Of a DNA stretch of 64,000 bases, positions 17,516-26,431 are shown one piece after another. The stretch's first letter is position 1, and each line of letters opens with the position of its first letter. The notes beneath the pieces were generated by a model. It was not told the origin of the DNA. It ran no database searches and was given only the letters and a program-made list of their open reading frames with translations. The stretch is from Streptomyces sp. NBC_01262 (GTDB lineage: Bacteria > Actinomycetota > Actinomycetes > Streptomycetales > Streptomycetaceae), in assembly GCF_036226365.1 (NCBI RefSeq), contig NZ_CP108462.1:1550001-1614000 (forward strand), given 5' to 3'. Both the position numbers and the translations under genes were made by a program.

Positions 17516-20043
17516 GGCAGACCCCCTCGTTCCATGTGCGGTACGACGATCTCGCTCCACACCTGCTTGCCGCCGGCCACCGGCATCGAGCCGAAGGACT
17601 CCGACGTCGCCTCGACCAGAAACAGGCCCCGGCCGCCGGTCGCCTCCCAGTCCACGATCACCGGCTTGGCGGGGGTGCGCGGCGAGGAGTCGGTCACGCA
17701 GATCCGTATCCGGTCCCCGCGGAGCATCAGGTCGACGCGCACCGCGCCCTGGGTGTGCACCAGGGCGTTGGTGACCAGTTCGGACACCACCAGCAACGCC
17801 GCGTCGGCCACTTGTTCGATCTTCCAGCCGCGCAGCGTCCGCGCGGTGAAACGGCGGGCGTGCATGACGGCGTCCGGCAGCCGCCACACCACCCAGCCGG
17901 CCCGAATCGGCCGGGTCTTCATGCCGTCGTAGCGCAGCAGCAACAGCGCCACGTCGTCCTCACGGGGTTCGACGCCGCCGAGCAGTTCGTCGGCCATCCG
18001 CCCCGGATCCGCCGGATCGGCCGCGGCGAGCGCGACCCGCATCCGCCGCATGCCCTCGTCCAGCGGCAGGTCGGCGGCCTCGACCATGCCGTCGGTGACC
18101 AGGGCGATCACCGTGCCGGGGGCCAGCGTGACCGCGGTCATGGGGAACTCCGCCTCCGCGACGACGCCGAGCGGGAGCCCGCCCTCGACCTCCACCTCCT
18201 CGGTGCTGCCGTCGGGATGGCGCACCAGCGGAGACAGATGCCCGGCCCGGACGAACAGGGTGTTGCCCTCCTCCATGTCCAGTTCGGCGTAGCAGCAGGT
18301 GGCGAACAGATCGGTCTCCATGCCGACGAGGAGCCGGTTGGCGTGCGAGACCACCACGTCGGGCGGGTGGCCCTCCACCGCGTACGCCCTGACGGCGGTG
18401 CGCATCTGGCCCATGATCGTGGCGGCTCCGGCGCTGTGCCCCTGCACGTCCCCGATGACCAGCGCCACCCGGTGCTCGGACAGGGCGATGACGTCGTACC
18501 AGTCGCCGCCCACCTGCAATCCCCGCCTGGCGGGCAGATAGCGGGCGACGGCGATCCCCCCGGGCAGCTCGGGCAGGCGCCGGGGCAGCAGGCTGCGCTG
18601 GAGCATCGTCGCGAGCTCCTGCTCGGCGTCGTGCGCGTGCGCGCGCTTGAGAGCCTGCCCGACCAGCGCCGCGGTGGCGGTCAGCAGGGACCGCTCCTCG
18701 GGGACGAACTCGTGCGGCTTGTCCCAGCCGACCAGGCACACCCCGGCGACCCAGCCCTTGGCCGGGAGCGGCAGGACCGCCAGGCCTCCGGCGCCGATGC
18801 CCGCGAGCCCGGATTCCAGCGCCGTGCCGGCGGGCCACAGATCCATACGTCCGTCCCGCAGAGCCAGTTGAAGGGTGGGCAGGGCGCTGACCGGCGCGTC
18901 GGGCCATTCCGAACGCCACTCGGCACGCCAGGTCTCCGGCCAGTCGTCGGGATGAGGCGGGTCGAGCACGGTGACCAAGAGCCGGTCGTCCTGCAGTTCG
19001 GCGAGCGCCACCCGGTCGGCGCCCAGCGGCTCCCGCAGCGCGGTGACCACCACGCGGCTGACGTCACGCACCGTGGCGGCGTCGTCGAGTGCGGCGGTCA
19101 GCCACTGGATCCTGGAGACGTCGTCGGCGCTCTGTCGCAGGACCGAGGTCGCCGTCACCACGCCCAGCACCTGCTCCGGCAGGCCGTCGGTGCTCGGCAC
19201 CACCCGGCAGCTCAGGCTCAGCCAGCGCATCTCCCCGGTGGGGCGGCGGACACGGAATTCCAGCTCCCGCCGCCCGAACGCCTGCGTGGACGGCTCCACG
19301 ACCGACATCAGCGCGTGCATGTCCTCCGGCAGGGCATGCGCCAGCAGGGTGTCCGCCTCGCCGTCGAAGTCGTCCGGCGCGATGCCGACCAGCTCCAGCA
19401 GGGTCTCGTCCGCCTCGATCAGGCCGGTGTCCGGCACCAGCACGAAAGAGCCGACGCGCAGACTCCGCAGCGCCGGACCGAGCAGCGCCGACGCCCCGGG
19501 GCGGCCGGTCCCGGCCTGGAGCACGCCGCCCACCGCGTCGGCGTACCGCTCCAGGAAGCGCCGCTGCTCGACCTCGAACCCGTCCGACGAAGCCCCCACG
19601 ACGACCAGGCAGCCCAGCCGCCTGCCCTCCGCCCCCAGCGGCAGCGCCGCGAGTGACGCCTCCGCTCGCGGCGGCACCGGTCCGCCCTCGGAGTACGAGG
19701 CGAGCGCCGCCCCGTCCAGCCACAGCGGCCGGTCGCCGCGCAATGCGTGCGCCGCCGGTGAGCCGCCGGACAGCCCCAACCGCTCCGGCAGCCCGAACTC
19801 GGACGTCCCGCACCCGGCCGTCTCCGCCAGCCGAAGCTCTTCGCTCCCGCCGTTCCCGGAACCCGGCACATACACCGCCGCCAGCGCCGCTCCCGCGAAC
19901 GTCAGCGCCCGGTCGTTCGCCGCACCCTCCGCAACCGGAGGCCGCCGCGGACCGGCGTCCGCGGCACCGGCCCCGGACGCCCCGAATGCCCCGGATATCC
20001 GCAGCTCAGAGACTCCGGTCCGGGCACGGCCGTCATGAGGCAT
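17512..20043 (-). CDS. GAF-PAS-GAF-SpoIIE phosphatase with C-terminal HATPase domain
   Basis: 843 aa. The order is GAF-like (about 30-180), PAS (about 200-305, LIEADETLLELVGI), GAF (about 320-465), SpoIIE/PP2C (about 480-700) and an RsbW-type ATPase (about 720-835, LLVVSELVTNALVHT). Metal-binding regions of the phosphatase are GGDWYDVIAL, ALVIGDVQGHS, LVTDGMVEAAD and DDVALLLLR. The ATG at 20043 has GGGAGG 11 bases upstream; an ATG at 20067 is possible but has no ribosome binding site. It is the first gene of the operon that continues into two XylF-like receptors, an ABC ATPase and a permease, and it mirrors the phosphatase/LacI-like pair at 4260-7636. Confidence 0.92.
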   Translation of the reverse strand: MPHDGRARTGVSELRISGAFGASGAGAADAGPRRPPVAEGAANDRALTFAGAALAAVYVPGSGNGGSEELRLAETAGCGTSEFGLPERLGLSGGSPAAHALRGDRPLWLDGAALASYSEGGPVPPRAEASLAALPLGAEGRRLGCLVVVGASSDGFEVEQRRFLERYADAVGGVLQAGTGRPGASALLGPALRSLRVGSFVLVPDTGLIEADETLLELVGIAPDDFDGEADTLLAHALPEDMHALMSVVEPSTQAFGRRELEFRVRRPTGEMRWLSLSCRVVPSTDGLPEQVLGVVTATSVLRQSADDVSRIQWLTAALDDAATVRDVSRVVVTALREPLGADRVALAELQDDRLLVTVLDPPHPDDWPETWRAEWRSEWPDAPVSALPTLQLALRDGRMDLWPAGTALESGLAGIGAGGLAVLPLPAKGWVAGVCLVGWDKPHEFVPEERSLLTATAALVGQALKRAHAHDAEQELATMLQRSLLPRRLPELPGGIAVARYLPARRGLQVGGDWYDVIALSEHRVALVIGDVQGHSAGAATIMGQMRTAVRAYAVEGHPPDVVVSHANRLLVGMETDLFATCCYAELDMEEGNTLFVRAGHLSPLVRHPDGSTEEVEVEGGLPLGVVAEAEFPMTAVTLAPGTVIALVTDGMVEAADLPLDEGMRRMRVALAAADPADPGRMADELLGGVEPREDDVALLLLRYDGMKTRPIRAGWVVWRLPDAVMHARRFTARTLRGWKIEQVADAALLVVSELVTNALVHTQGAVRVDLMLRGDRIRICVTDSSPRTPAKPVIVDWEATGGRGLFLVEATSESFGSMPVAGGKQVWSEIVVPHMERGGLP

Positions 20044-20406
20044 GTCCGCGACGTACCTCCCGTCCATGCGGTGGGTGCCGACAGCTTGAGATCAGCCACC
20101 CCGTACCAGAATCGCACATATGGGACAACCGGACAGATCGGCTTGATTGCCGCCAATAGCGGCACTGTCGGGCCGGTGAACGGGGCGCCGGGGAAGAATC
20201 TCAAGGAATTCACCACGAAGGCGTGACATGGACCGGGATTGCGACGCTGATGCTCGTGTGACGAAGATCTGGACGTCCCGACACACGACCCCACGAGCAA
20301 CCCGAGGGCCGTTCGCCGACCGCGGATACCCGAGACAGGAGCGTCATGCGCCACCGGGACCGCCGCCCCAGGGCGCGTGACACCCGGCATGGGGCTCTGG
20401 TGCGTG
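20044..20406. other. Intergenic region with a small hairpin
   Basis: About 360 bases between the divergent phosphatase and membrane-protein genes. A TGCCGC / GCGGCA hairpin (loop CAATA) lies at 20148-20164 and could be an operator or a leader structure. Short open frames here lack codon bias. Nothing else is recognised. Confidence 0.4.
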
Positions 20407-20622
20407 ATGGAAGATCTTCTTCTCGCCGTCCTCGTCGGGCTGATGGCGATCGGTCTGTCGCTCGCGCTGTGGTCGGCAATGGTGCGCGTGTCGCCACGGT
20501 GCCGTGCGTTGCACGCGCAGTGGGCGCGTGCGGTCCTGCGGCGGCGGTACGTGGCCGGGCAGATCGGCTGTGGCGAGTTCTGGCATCGGATGTCGCAGTA
20601 CCCGCAGTACCCGCAGGAGTGA
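20407..20622 (+). CDS. Small membrane protein with SHOCT-like tail
   Basis: About 71 aa. One transmembrane helix (MEDLLLAVLVGLMAIGLSLAL) is followed by a basic cytoplasmic part ending RRRYVAGQIGCGEFWHRM, which resembles the short SHOCT motif (RY-x-x-G-x-I-x-x-x-E-F/Y). The start is uncertain (ATG 20407, with an in-frame start at 20377). It lies 73 bases before the sigma factor gene and may belong to the same transcript. No function can be assigned. Confidence 0.55.
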   Translation: MEDLLLAVLVGLMAIGLSLALWSAMVRVSPRCRALHAQWARAVLRRRYVAGQIGCGEFWHRMSQYPQYPQE

Positions 20623-20694
20623 CGGGGCCGGCGCGCAAGCCCCCGATTCCCACCGGATTCCGGCCCGGTTCCCCGTCCGGCGCCGGGATGCCGC

Positions 20695-21396
20695 ATGATG
20701 TCGCGGGTGCGCAAGGCAGAAGAATTCGGTGTGAGTGACAACAAACCGCCGCCCATATCGGGGCACCCGCCGGAGCCGAAGGACCTGTCGGCGGCGGTGA
20801 GCGCGGCGCAGGACGGGGACCCGGAGGCGTTCCAGTCGGTGTTCCGGGTGCTGCAACCGGGGCTGCTGCGGTATCTCTACGTCCTGGTGGGCAACGAGGC
20901 CGAGGACGTGGCCTCCGAGACATGGCTGCACGTGGTCCGCGATCTCGACGGCTTCCGCGGCGACGCGGACGGCTTCCGGGGCTGGCTGGTCACGGTGGGC
21001 CGTAACCGGGCCCTGGATCATCTGCGCCGTCAGCGCCGCCGGCCACAGGCGTCCGGGGTGCCCATGGACTACCTGGCCGATCTGCCCGGCGGGGACGACA
21101 CGACGCGGGCCGCGCTGGGCGGGTTCCGTACGGGTACCGCGCTCGGCCTGATAGCGACCCTGCCACGGGACCAGGCCGAGGCGGTGCTGCTGCGGGTGGT
21201 CATGGACCTGGACGCGGACAGCGCGGCCCGGGTGCTCGGCAAGCGTCCCGGGGCCGTACGGATGGCCGCGCAACGGGGCCTGCGCAAGCTCGCGAAGCTG
21301 CTGGACCGGTTGGAGGCCGAGCCGGAGTCGGGAGAAAAAACCTCACCCCAAGGTGTGACACCGAGCAACGACTCGACGCTGAAGGACATGAGATGA
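20695..21396 (+). CDS. ECF-type RNA polymerase sigma factor
   Basis: About 230 aa. Region 2 is visible from DPEAFQSVFRVLQPGLLRYLY through AEDVASETWLHVVRDLDGFRG and GWLVTVGRNRALDHLRRQRRR. Region 4 is ATLPRDQAEAVLLRVVMDLDADSAARVLGKRPGAVRMAAQRGLRKL, with the HTH at its end. The start is ambiguous: ATG 20695, ATG 20698, or a GTG at 20731 just before SDNKPPP. The stop overlaps the next gene (ATGA), whose product has the layout of a cognate anti-sigma factor. Confidence 0.92.
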   Translation: MMSRVRKAEEFGVSDNKPPPISGHPPEPKDLSAAVSAAQDGDPEAFQSVFRVLQPGLLRYLYVLVGNEAEDVASETWLHVVRDLDGFRGDADGFRGWLVTVGRNRALDHLRRQRRRPQASGVPMDYLADLPGGDDTTRAALGGFRTGTALGLIATLPRDQAEAVLLRVVMDLDADSAARVLGKRPGAVRMAAQRGLRKLAKLLDRLEAEPESGEKTSPQGVTPSNDSTLKDMR

Positions 21397-22145
21397 GGAT
21401 TCACCGGACGCGACGAATCGATCCGGACACCGCCGAGAAGCTCGTCACCGGCCGTCCGCTCGGTCCTGACGCAGGTCATGACGCCCTCGCCGATCTGCTC
21501 GCCGCCCTGGCCGATCCCCCGGCCGACGGCGAACAGCCCGGCGAGCGAGCGGTGCTGGCCGCGTTCCGGGAGAGGCGTCTCAGCCCTGTCCAGCCACTCG
21601 GGAGGAGCCGGATGACAACCGCGGCCGCACCTGCGAGGCGCTTGAGCGCGAAGGCGCTCGTGGCGGCGCTCGCCACCACCGCGGTGTGCGGGGTGGCCTT
21701 CGCGGCCGGTACCGGCCACCTGCCCGGGGTGCGCGGCGACGGTCCGGCCCGCGGTCCCGGGAGCGGCGGTACGTCCGCGAGCACCACGGCCGGCGCCACG
21801 AGTGCCCCCGGCACACCCGGGGTGGGGGACACCGGTGGTCCGGGCAGTTTTCCGGCGAGCGCCGCCCCCGCGTTCACCGGGCTGTGCCGTGCGTACACCA
21901 AGCACAGCGTCGCCGGCCGCGCCGAGCTCCTCACGAAGCCGGCATACGCGGACCTGGTCGAGGCGGCGGGCGGCGCGAACCAGGTCGCGGCCTACTGCGC
22001 CACGGTCCTGGGCACGACTCAGCCCGGCGCCCGCAGCTCCGCGTCCACCCATGCTGCCCACCCGAGCAATACGCCGAAGTCCACCCATGCCGCGACCGCC
22101 AAGGCGCGCAGCACCCCGACCAGTCACCCGGCCCATGCCGGATGA
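21393..22145 (+). CDS. Putative single-pass membrane anti-sigma factor
   Basis: 250 aa. The cytoplasmic N-terminus of about 80 residues contains DALADLLAALADPPADGEQPGERAVLAAFRE, a helical domain of the kind found in actinobacterial anti-sigma proteins. It is followed by one membrane helix (ALVAALATTAVCGVAFAAGT) and a long Gly/Ser/Thr/Pro-rich extracytoplasmic tail with a small conserved core (LCRAYTKHSVAGRAELLTK.AYADLVEAAGG). It has no zinc motif (HxxxCxxC). Coupling to the ECF sigma gene supports the role. A strong hairpin follows. Confidence 0.75.
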   Translation: MRIHRTRRIDPDTAEKLVTGRPLGPDAGHDALADLLAALADPPADGEQPGERAVLAAFRERRLSPVQPLGRSRMTTAAAPARRLSAKALVAALATTAVCGVAFAAGTGHLPGVRGDGPARGPGSGGTSASTTAGATSAPGTPGVGDTGGPGSFPASAAPAFTGLCRAYTKHSVAGRAELLTKPAYADLVEAAGGANQVAAYCATVLGTTQPGARSSASTHAAHPSNTPKSTHAATAKARSTPTSHPAHAG

Positions 22146-22155
22146 CGCCCCAACG

Positions 22156-22205
22156 CCGGGCGGGCGGTGCGTCAACTCCCCCCTGTGGCCGCACCGCCCG
22201 CCCGG
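22156..22205 (+). terminator. Strong hairpin terminator downstream of the sigma/anti-sigma pair
   Basis: A perfect 16-bp inverted repeat, CCGGGCGGGCGGTGCG with its complement at 22190-22205, encloses an 18-nt loop and begins 11 bases after the anti-sigma stop. It has no U tract. It separates the sigma operon from the next two genes. Confidence 0.75.
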
Positions 22206-22227
22206 TCCGATCCGCCATGAGTGAGCC

Positions 22228-22758
22228 GTGAGCGACGACACCTTCATCATGACCCCGATCACCACGCCGCTTGCGGAGCCTCAGGAACCGTAGGAGCAGC
22301 CTCCGGCACCCGCACGGCCGGCGCGCGCGGCACACGCCGCCCCCGCGCCGGTCTTCGTCGACGCCACGGGGCGGCGCCGGCGGCGGGTCCGCAGGCTGGG
22401 CCTGGCTCTGGCGGTCCTCGCCGTCGGCTACCTGGTCCTGGTGATCAGTACGGCACTGGGCGGCCCCACAATGAACGAGCCGTTCCTGCCGCTTCCGGGG
22501 GCGACGGAGCCCGCTGCCGCACAGCCTGGGCCCGAGGACTCGCCTGCGGGCGCGGGCGATGCGACGGAACGTTCCGGCAGCGCGACCGGGAGCGGACAGT
22601 CGCAGGGGGCGTCCGGGACGCGGTCCACGCCCGGGACACCGTCATCCACGGCTCCCGCCGTTTCCGCCTCCCCTTCCGCCAAGCACAGCCCCGGCGCCCA
22701 CGCCACGAAGAGCCGCGCCAGCACGGCTCCGGGGGCGACTCACCGTCCCGCCAAGTAA
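22228..22758 (+). pseudogene. One-TM protein gene interrupted by an in-frame TAG (MatA-position gene)
   Basis: From the GTG at 22228 the frame reads VSDDTFIMTPITTPLAEPQEP, then TAG at 22291-22293. It continues open for 155 codons with coherent protein features: a Pro/Ala-rich stretch, a basic RRRRRVRR segment, a membrane helix LGLALAVLAVGYLVLVIS and a Pro/Ser/Thr-rich outer tail. After the TAG there is no start codon before the GTG at 22441, which lies inside the helix, so no intact protein can be made without readthrough. A CAG-to-TAG change would explain it. The gene directly precedes a MatB-like synthase, where MatA lies in the S. lividans matAB locus; that assignment rests on position only. 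Confidence 0.65.
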
Positions 22759-22774
22759 TCGAGAACCCGGTCCC

Positions 22775-25078
22775 ATGAGCCGCAGCCACCGCCGCAAGCC
22801 CGCCCGCCGCAGACCGAGCCCGAGCCCCGAGCGCGGCAGCCGGGCGGCGACCCGTGCCCGTGAGGCGCCGCTGCGCACCCACTGGCTGCTGCTCTGCACC
22901 CTCGTGCTGACCCTCACGGCGGCGCTGCTCCTGCAGGGCTACAGCCACCACATGCTCAACGACGCTGCCGACGGCACGGCGGCCGCGCCGGGCCTCGCAG
23001 CCGGCGTACCCGCCTCCGTGTCCCATGGCGGACCCGTAGTGGACACCAGTGGTGACAGCCCCCGTACCGCACGGCCCGCGGACCGCACCATAGCTCTCAC
23101 CTTCGACGACGGCCCGGACCCGCGATGGACGCCGCAGGTCCTCGACATCCTGCGCCGCAACCACGTGCACGCCACCTTCTTCGTGGTCGGCACCCTGGCC
23201 GCCCAGCATCCGGACCTGGTCCGGCGGATCGTCGCCGAAGGACACCAGGTGGGCATCCACACCTTCACCCACGCCGAACTGTCCACCCTCCCGCCCTGGC
23301 GCCAGTCGCTGGAGCTGCGCGAGGCACAGCTGGCGGTGGCCGGTGCCGCCGGAGTGACCACCCCTCTCCTGCGCCCGCCGTACTCCTCGGGCAACGACGC
23401 CGTCGACGACGCGGCCTGGGACAGCATGCGTCGCGCCGGACAGCAGGGCTACCTGACCGTACTGACGACCAGGGACAGCGAGGACTGGCAGCGCCCCGGT
23501 GTGGCGAAGATCGTCGCCAACTCCACACCGCACGGCGCCACGGGCCAGGTGCTGCTGATGCACGACGCGGGCGGCGACCGTTCGCAGACCGTCGCGGCGC
23601 TGCGCGTCCTGCTGCCCGGGCTGAAGGCCCACGGGTACCGGTTCGCCACCGTGAGCGCCGCCGTCGGCATGACGGATCCGGTCCGCGGCGCCGGCACCGG
23701 CGACCACTGGCAGGGACTCGGCCTGATCTACCTGCTGCGCGGCGGCAACCTGGTACTGACGGCGCTGGACTGGCTGCTGGTGGCGGCCGGGGCGCTCAGC
23801 CTGCTGCGTGCGGTCACCGTGCTGGTCGCGGCGCGGAGGCACCGGCGGGCCCGGCGCGCGCCGTGGGGCCCGCCGGTCACCGCGCCGGTGTCGGTCATCG
23901 TGCCCGCGTACAACGAGAGTGCGGGCATCGAGGCAGCGGTCCGATCCCTGGCCGCCTCCGACCACCCGGTGGAGATCATCGTGGTGGACGACGGATCCAC
24001 CGACGGCACCGCCGGCCTCGTGGAAGCGCTCGGCCTGCCCGGCGTCCGGCTGATCCGCCAACGCAACGGCGGCAAGCCGTCCGCCCTCAACACCGGTATC
24101 GCCGCCGCCTCCCACGACCTGGTGGTGATGGTCGACGGCGACACGGTCTTCGAGACCGACACCGTACGCATGCTGATCCAGCCCTTCGCCGACCCCCGGG
24201 TCGGTGCGGTCTCCGGCAACGCCAAGGTCGTCAACCGGGGCGGGCTGCTGGGCCGTTGGCAGCACATCGAGTACGTCGTCGGCTTCAATCTGGACCGCCG
24301 CCTGTTCGACCTGGCCGAGTGCATGCCCACCGTGCCCGGCGCGGTGGGCGCCTTCCGCCGCGAGGCACTGCGCCGCGTCGGCGGGGTCAGCGACGACACG
24401 CTCGCGGAGGACACCGACCTGACGATGGCCCTGTGCCGGGACGGCTGGCGGGTCGTCCACCAGGAGCGCGCCATCGCCTGGACCGAGGCCCCGGCCTCCC
24501 TCGGCGCCCTGTGGAAACAGCGCTACCGCTGGTGTTACGGCACCCTCCAGGCCATGTGGAAGCACCGGAAAGCCCTGGTGCGGCGCGGCCCGGCCGGCCG
24601 GTTCGGCCGCCGGGGGCTCGGCTACCTGCTGCTCTTCCAGACGCTGTTGCCGCTGCTCGGGCCGGTGGTGGACGTCTTCGCCGTGTACGGGCTGGTCTTC
24701 CTCCAGCCGGCGCGGGTCGTGGCCGTGTGGATGGGCTTCCTGCTGCTCCAGCTGACGATGGCCTGGTACGCCTTCCGGCTGGACGGCGAACGGACCGGGC
24801 CCTTGTGGAGTCTGCCGTTGCAGCAGTTCGTCTACCGCCAGCTGATGTACCTGGTGGTGGTCCAGTCCGTGTTCACCGCCCTGGCCGGCTCACGTCTGCG
24901 CTGGCAGCGCATGGAACGGTACGGCAGTCTCCCGGCGCCGCCCTCCCCGACCGCGCCGGTCCCGACGCCCGCCGCACCCACCGCCCTCGCCGACGCCTGG
25001 CTGGCCGAGGCCCAAGCCGCGCACGCGAACGACACGGTGCTGAGCCCCGGCTCATACAGGGAGCCATGGCAACGCTGA
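22775..25078 (+). CDS. Bifunctional polysaccharide deacetylase / GT2 glycan synthase (MatB-like)
   Basis: 767 aa. Residues about 35-58 form a membrane helix. A NodB-type deacetylase domain follows (about 100-300) with metal and catalytic motifs TFDDGPD, HTFTH, RPPYSSGN and LLMHDAGG. After further membrane segments comes a processive GT2 domain (about 370-600) with VVDDGS, the DGD metal motif, EDTDLT and QRYRW, and C-terminal membrane helices. Proteins of this layout make and partly de-N-acetylate poly-beta-1,6-GlcNAc-like surface glycan (MatB of S. lividans). The ribosome binding site before the ATG is weak, so translation may depend on the upstream interrupted gene. Confidence 0.92.
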   Translation: MSRSHRRKPARRRPSPSPERGSRAATRAREAPLRTHWLLLCTLVLTLTAALLLQGYSHHMLNDAADGTAAAPGLAAGVPASVSHGGPVVDTSGDSPRTARPADRTIALTFDDGPDPRWTPQVLDILRRNHVHATFFVVGTLAAQHPDLVRRIVAEGHQVGIHTFTHAELSTLPPWRQSLELREAQLAVAGAAGVTTPLLRPPYSSGNDAVDDAAWDSMRRAGQQGYLTVLTTRDSEDWQRPGVAKIVANSTPHGATGQVLLMHDAGGDRSQTVAALRVLLPGLKAHGYRFATVSAAVGMTDPVRGAGTGDHWQGLGLIYLLRGGNLVLTALDWLLVAAGALSLLRAVTVLVAARRHRRARRAPWGPPVTAPVSVIVPAYNESAGIEAAVRSLAASDHPVEIIVVDDGSTDGTAGLVEALGLPGVRLIRQRNGGKPSALNTGIAAASHDLVVMVDGDTVFETDTVRMLIQPFADPRVGAVSGNAKVVNRGGLLGRWQHIEYVVGFNLDRRLFDLAECMPTVPGAVGAFRREALRRVGGVSDDTLAEDTDLTMALCRDGWRVVHQERAIAWTEAPASLGALWKQRYRWCYGTLQAMWKHRKALVRRGPAGRFGRRGLGYLLLFQTLLPLLGPVVDVFAVYGLVFLQPARVVAVWMGFLLLQLTMAWYAFRLDGERTGPLWSLPLQQFVYRQLMYLVVVQSVFTALAGSRLRWQRMERYGSLPAPPSPTAPVPTPAAPTALADAWLAEAQAAHANDTVLSPGSYREPWQR

Positions 25079-25088
25079 GCCGGGAACG

Positions 25089-26021
25089 TCAGCGCGTTAC
25101 GCCGAGGCGTTCGAGGAGCAGTCCTTCACGGGTGGACCAGGGGCAGATCTCGACGACCTCGACCCCGCAGGCCGTCATGAGGCTCTCGGCGATCAGGGCT
25201 CCGGCCAGGGACTGCTCGGCGCGGTGCCGGGAGATGCCCGGCAGCCCGGCGCCGCGGCGCGGGCGGGCGTCGGCGAGCAGGGCGATCGAGGCCCGCAGCC
25301 GGGGGAGGGTGAGCTGTCCGCGCTGTCGCGGTGTCTTGTGGCCAGGGGCGCCGGCGAGCCGTGCGAGCTGCTCGAAGGTCTTGGAGCAGGCGAGCACGCG
25401 GCCCCCCGGCACTGCCTGGGGCACGCCGGGCCCCGCGCTCAGGGACTGGCGCAGATGCTGCCGGACTTCGGCCAGCCGCCGCTTGGAGGAGCCGGTGCCG
25501 CCGGGCAGCCAGTCGCGGGTGATCCTGCGGGCGCCGAGCGGCAGGGAGCGTACGACGCGGGGCTGGTCGCCGGTGCCCGAGGCGATCTCCACGGTGCCGC
25601 CGCCGATGTCCAGGACCAGCAGCGGGCCGGGCACCGAGCCCGTCCACTGCCTGGCGGCCACGTAGGCCAGCCGAGCTTCCTCCTCGCCGGTCATCACCCG
25701 CAGCCGGGTGCCCGTCGCCCGGGCCACCCGCGCGATGACCTCATCGCGATTGGGCGCGTCCCGGATGACGGACGTCGCGAACGGGAAGAACTCGGACCGG
25801 CGCAGCTGCGGATTGGCGGCGACCGCCTCCGCCACCGCCCGCTGCACGCTCTCCACCCCGGCCTTGCCCAGACGCCCCTTACGGTCGAGCGTCTCGTGCA
25901 GGCTCAGCCGCACCTTGTGGGAGAACACGGGCTCCAAAGACCCGCCCGATCGCCACCGCACCACCGTGAGCAACGCGCTGTGACATCCCACATCGAGCAC
26001 ACCTGCCTGCCGCACCCCCAC
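25089..26021 (-). CDS. Ppx/GppA family phosphatase
   Basis: 310 aa, ASKHA-fold exopolyphosphatase or guanosine-pentaphosphatase-like protein of the shorter actinobacterial type. The motifs are the N-terminal AGVLDVGCHSALL (phosphate-1 loop), TSVIRDAPN, MTGEEEARLAYVA, VLDIGGGTVEIA (phosphate-2 loop) and SKTFEQLARL. In the first loop the usual D-I/V-G-S/T-N reads DVGCHS. It has a GTG start, is cytoplasmic and monocistronic, and converges on the deacetylase/synthase gene. It is likely involved in polyphosphate or (p)ppGpp metabolism. Confidence 0.9.
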   Translation of the reverse strand: MGVRQAGVLDVGCHSALLTVVRWRSGGSLEPVFSHKVRLSLHETLDRKGRLGKAGVESVQRAVAEAVAANPQLRRSEFFPFATSVIRDAPNRDEVIARVARATGTRLRVMTGEEEARLAYVAARQWTGSVPGPLLVLDIGGGTVEIASGTGDQPRVVRSLPLGARRITRDWLPGGTGSSKRRLAEVRQHLRQSLSAGPGVPQAVPGGRVLACSKTFEQLARLAGAPGHKTPRQRGQLTLPRLRASIALLADARPRRGAGLPGISRHRAEQSLAGALIAESLMTACGVEVVEICPWSTREGLLLERLGVTR

Positions 26022-26077
26022 CAGCTCTCCAGCCCCACAAACTTGTCCTGCGAATGGTCCATCGAGTGACCATTATG

Positions 26078-26431
26078 TCACCGATGGTTCCCGCACCGGA
26101 CGGTAGACCGCCTTCTCAGGTGTTCCAGGAGCCCCTGGCCGTCCGGTGTACTGAACCATTCGGCATGGCCGAGGTAGTAGTCGTAGGCGAGGCGGGAGCT
26201 GTCGGCGGAGCCGATGACGCCGTGGAAGTAGTCCAGCTCGGACAGCGCGAACTCGGCGTGGACCAGGGGCAGCAGCTCGGGCAGGGCGGCGGCCGACAGC
26301 GGGCGCGGGCTGCGCCACAGCACCCGTACGGGGCCGCCGCCGAGGACGTCGCCGACCTCGGCGTCGGTCAGCGGCGGCCAGTCCGGGGCGACCGGCACGG
26401 TGCCCAGGCCGTGGGCGAGCAGCCCGCTCAC
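26078..26431 (-). pseudogene. Phosphotransferase (APH-type) gene with large internal deletion
   Basis: 117 aa. The first about 50 residues (VSGLLAHGLGTV through VRVLWRSPRPLSAAAL) resemble the N-terminus of an aminoglycoside-phosphotransferase-like protein. The rest (PELLPLVHAEFALSELDYFHG, YYLGHAEWFSTPDGQGLLEHL) resembles the C-terminal end of the same family, which is normally about 330-350 aa. The central kinase part with the catalytic H-x-D and metal Asp is absent, so the product cannot be an active kinase. The parent comparison is from memory of the family. The GTG start overlaps the ATPase stop (GTGA). Confidence 0.6.

Noticed and set aside
22559..22774. Extended start of the deacetylase/synthase gene at 22559
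   Set aside because: The added residues are in a different frame from the upstream membrane protein and read as Arg/Pro-rich shadow; the ATG at 22775 leads directly into a basic tail and membrane helix.
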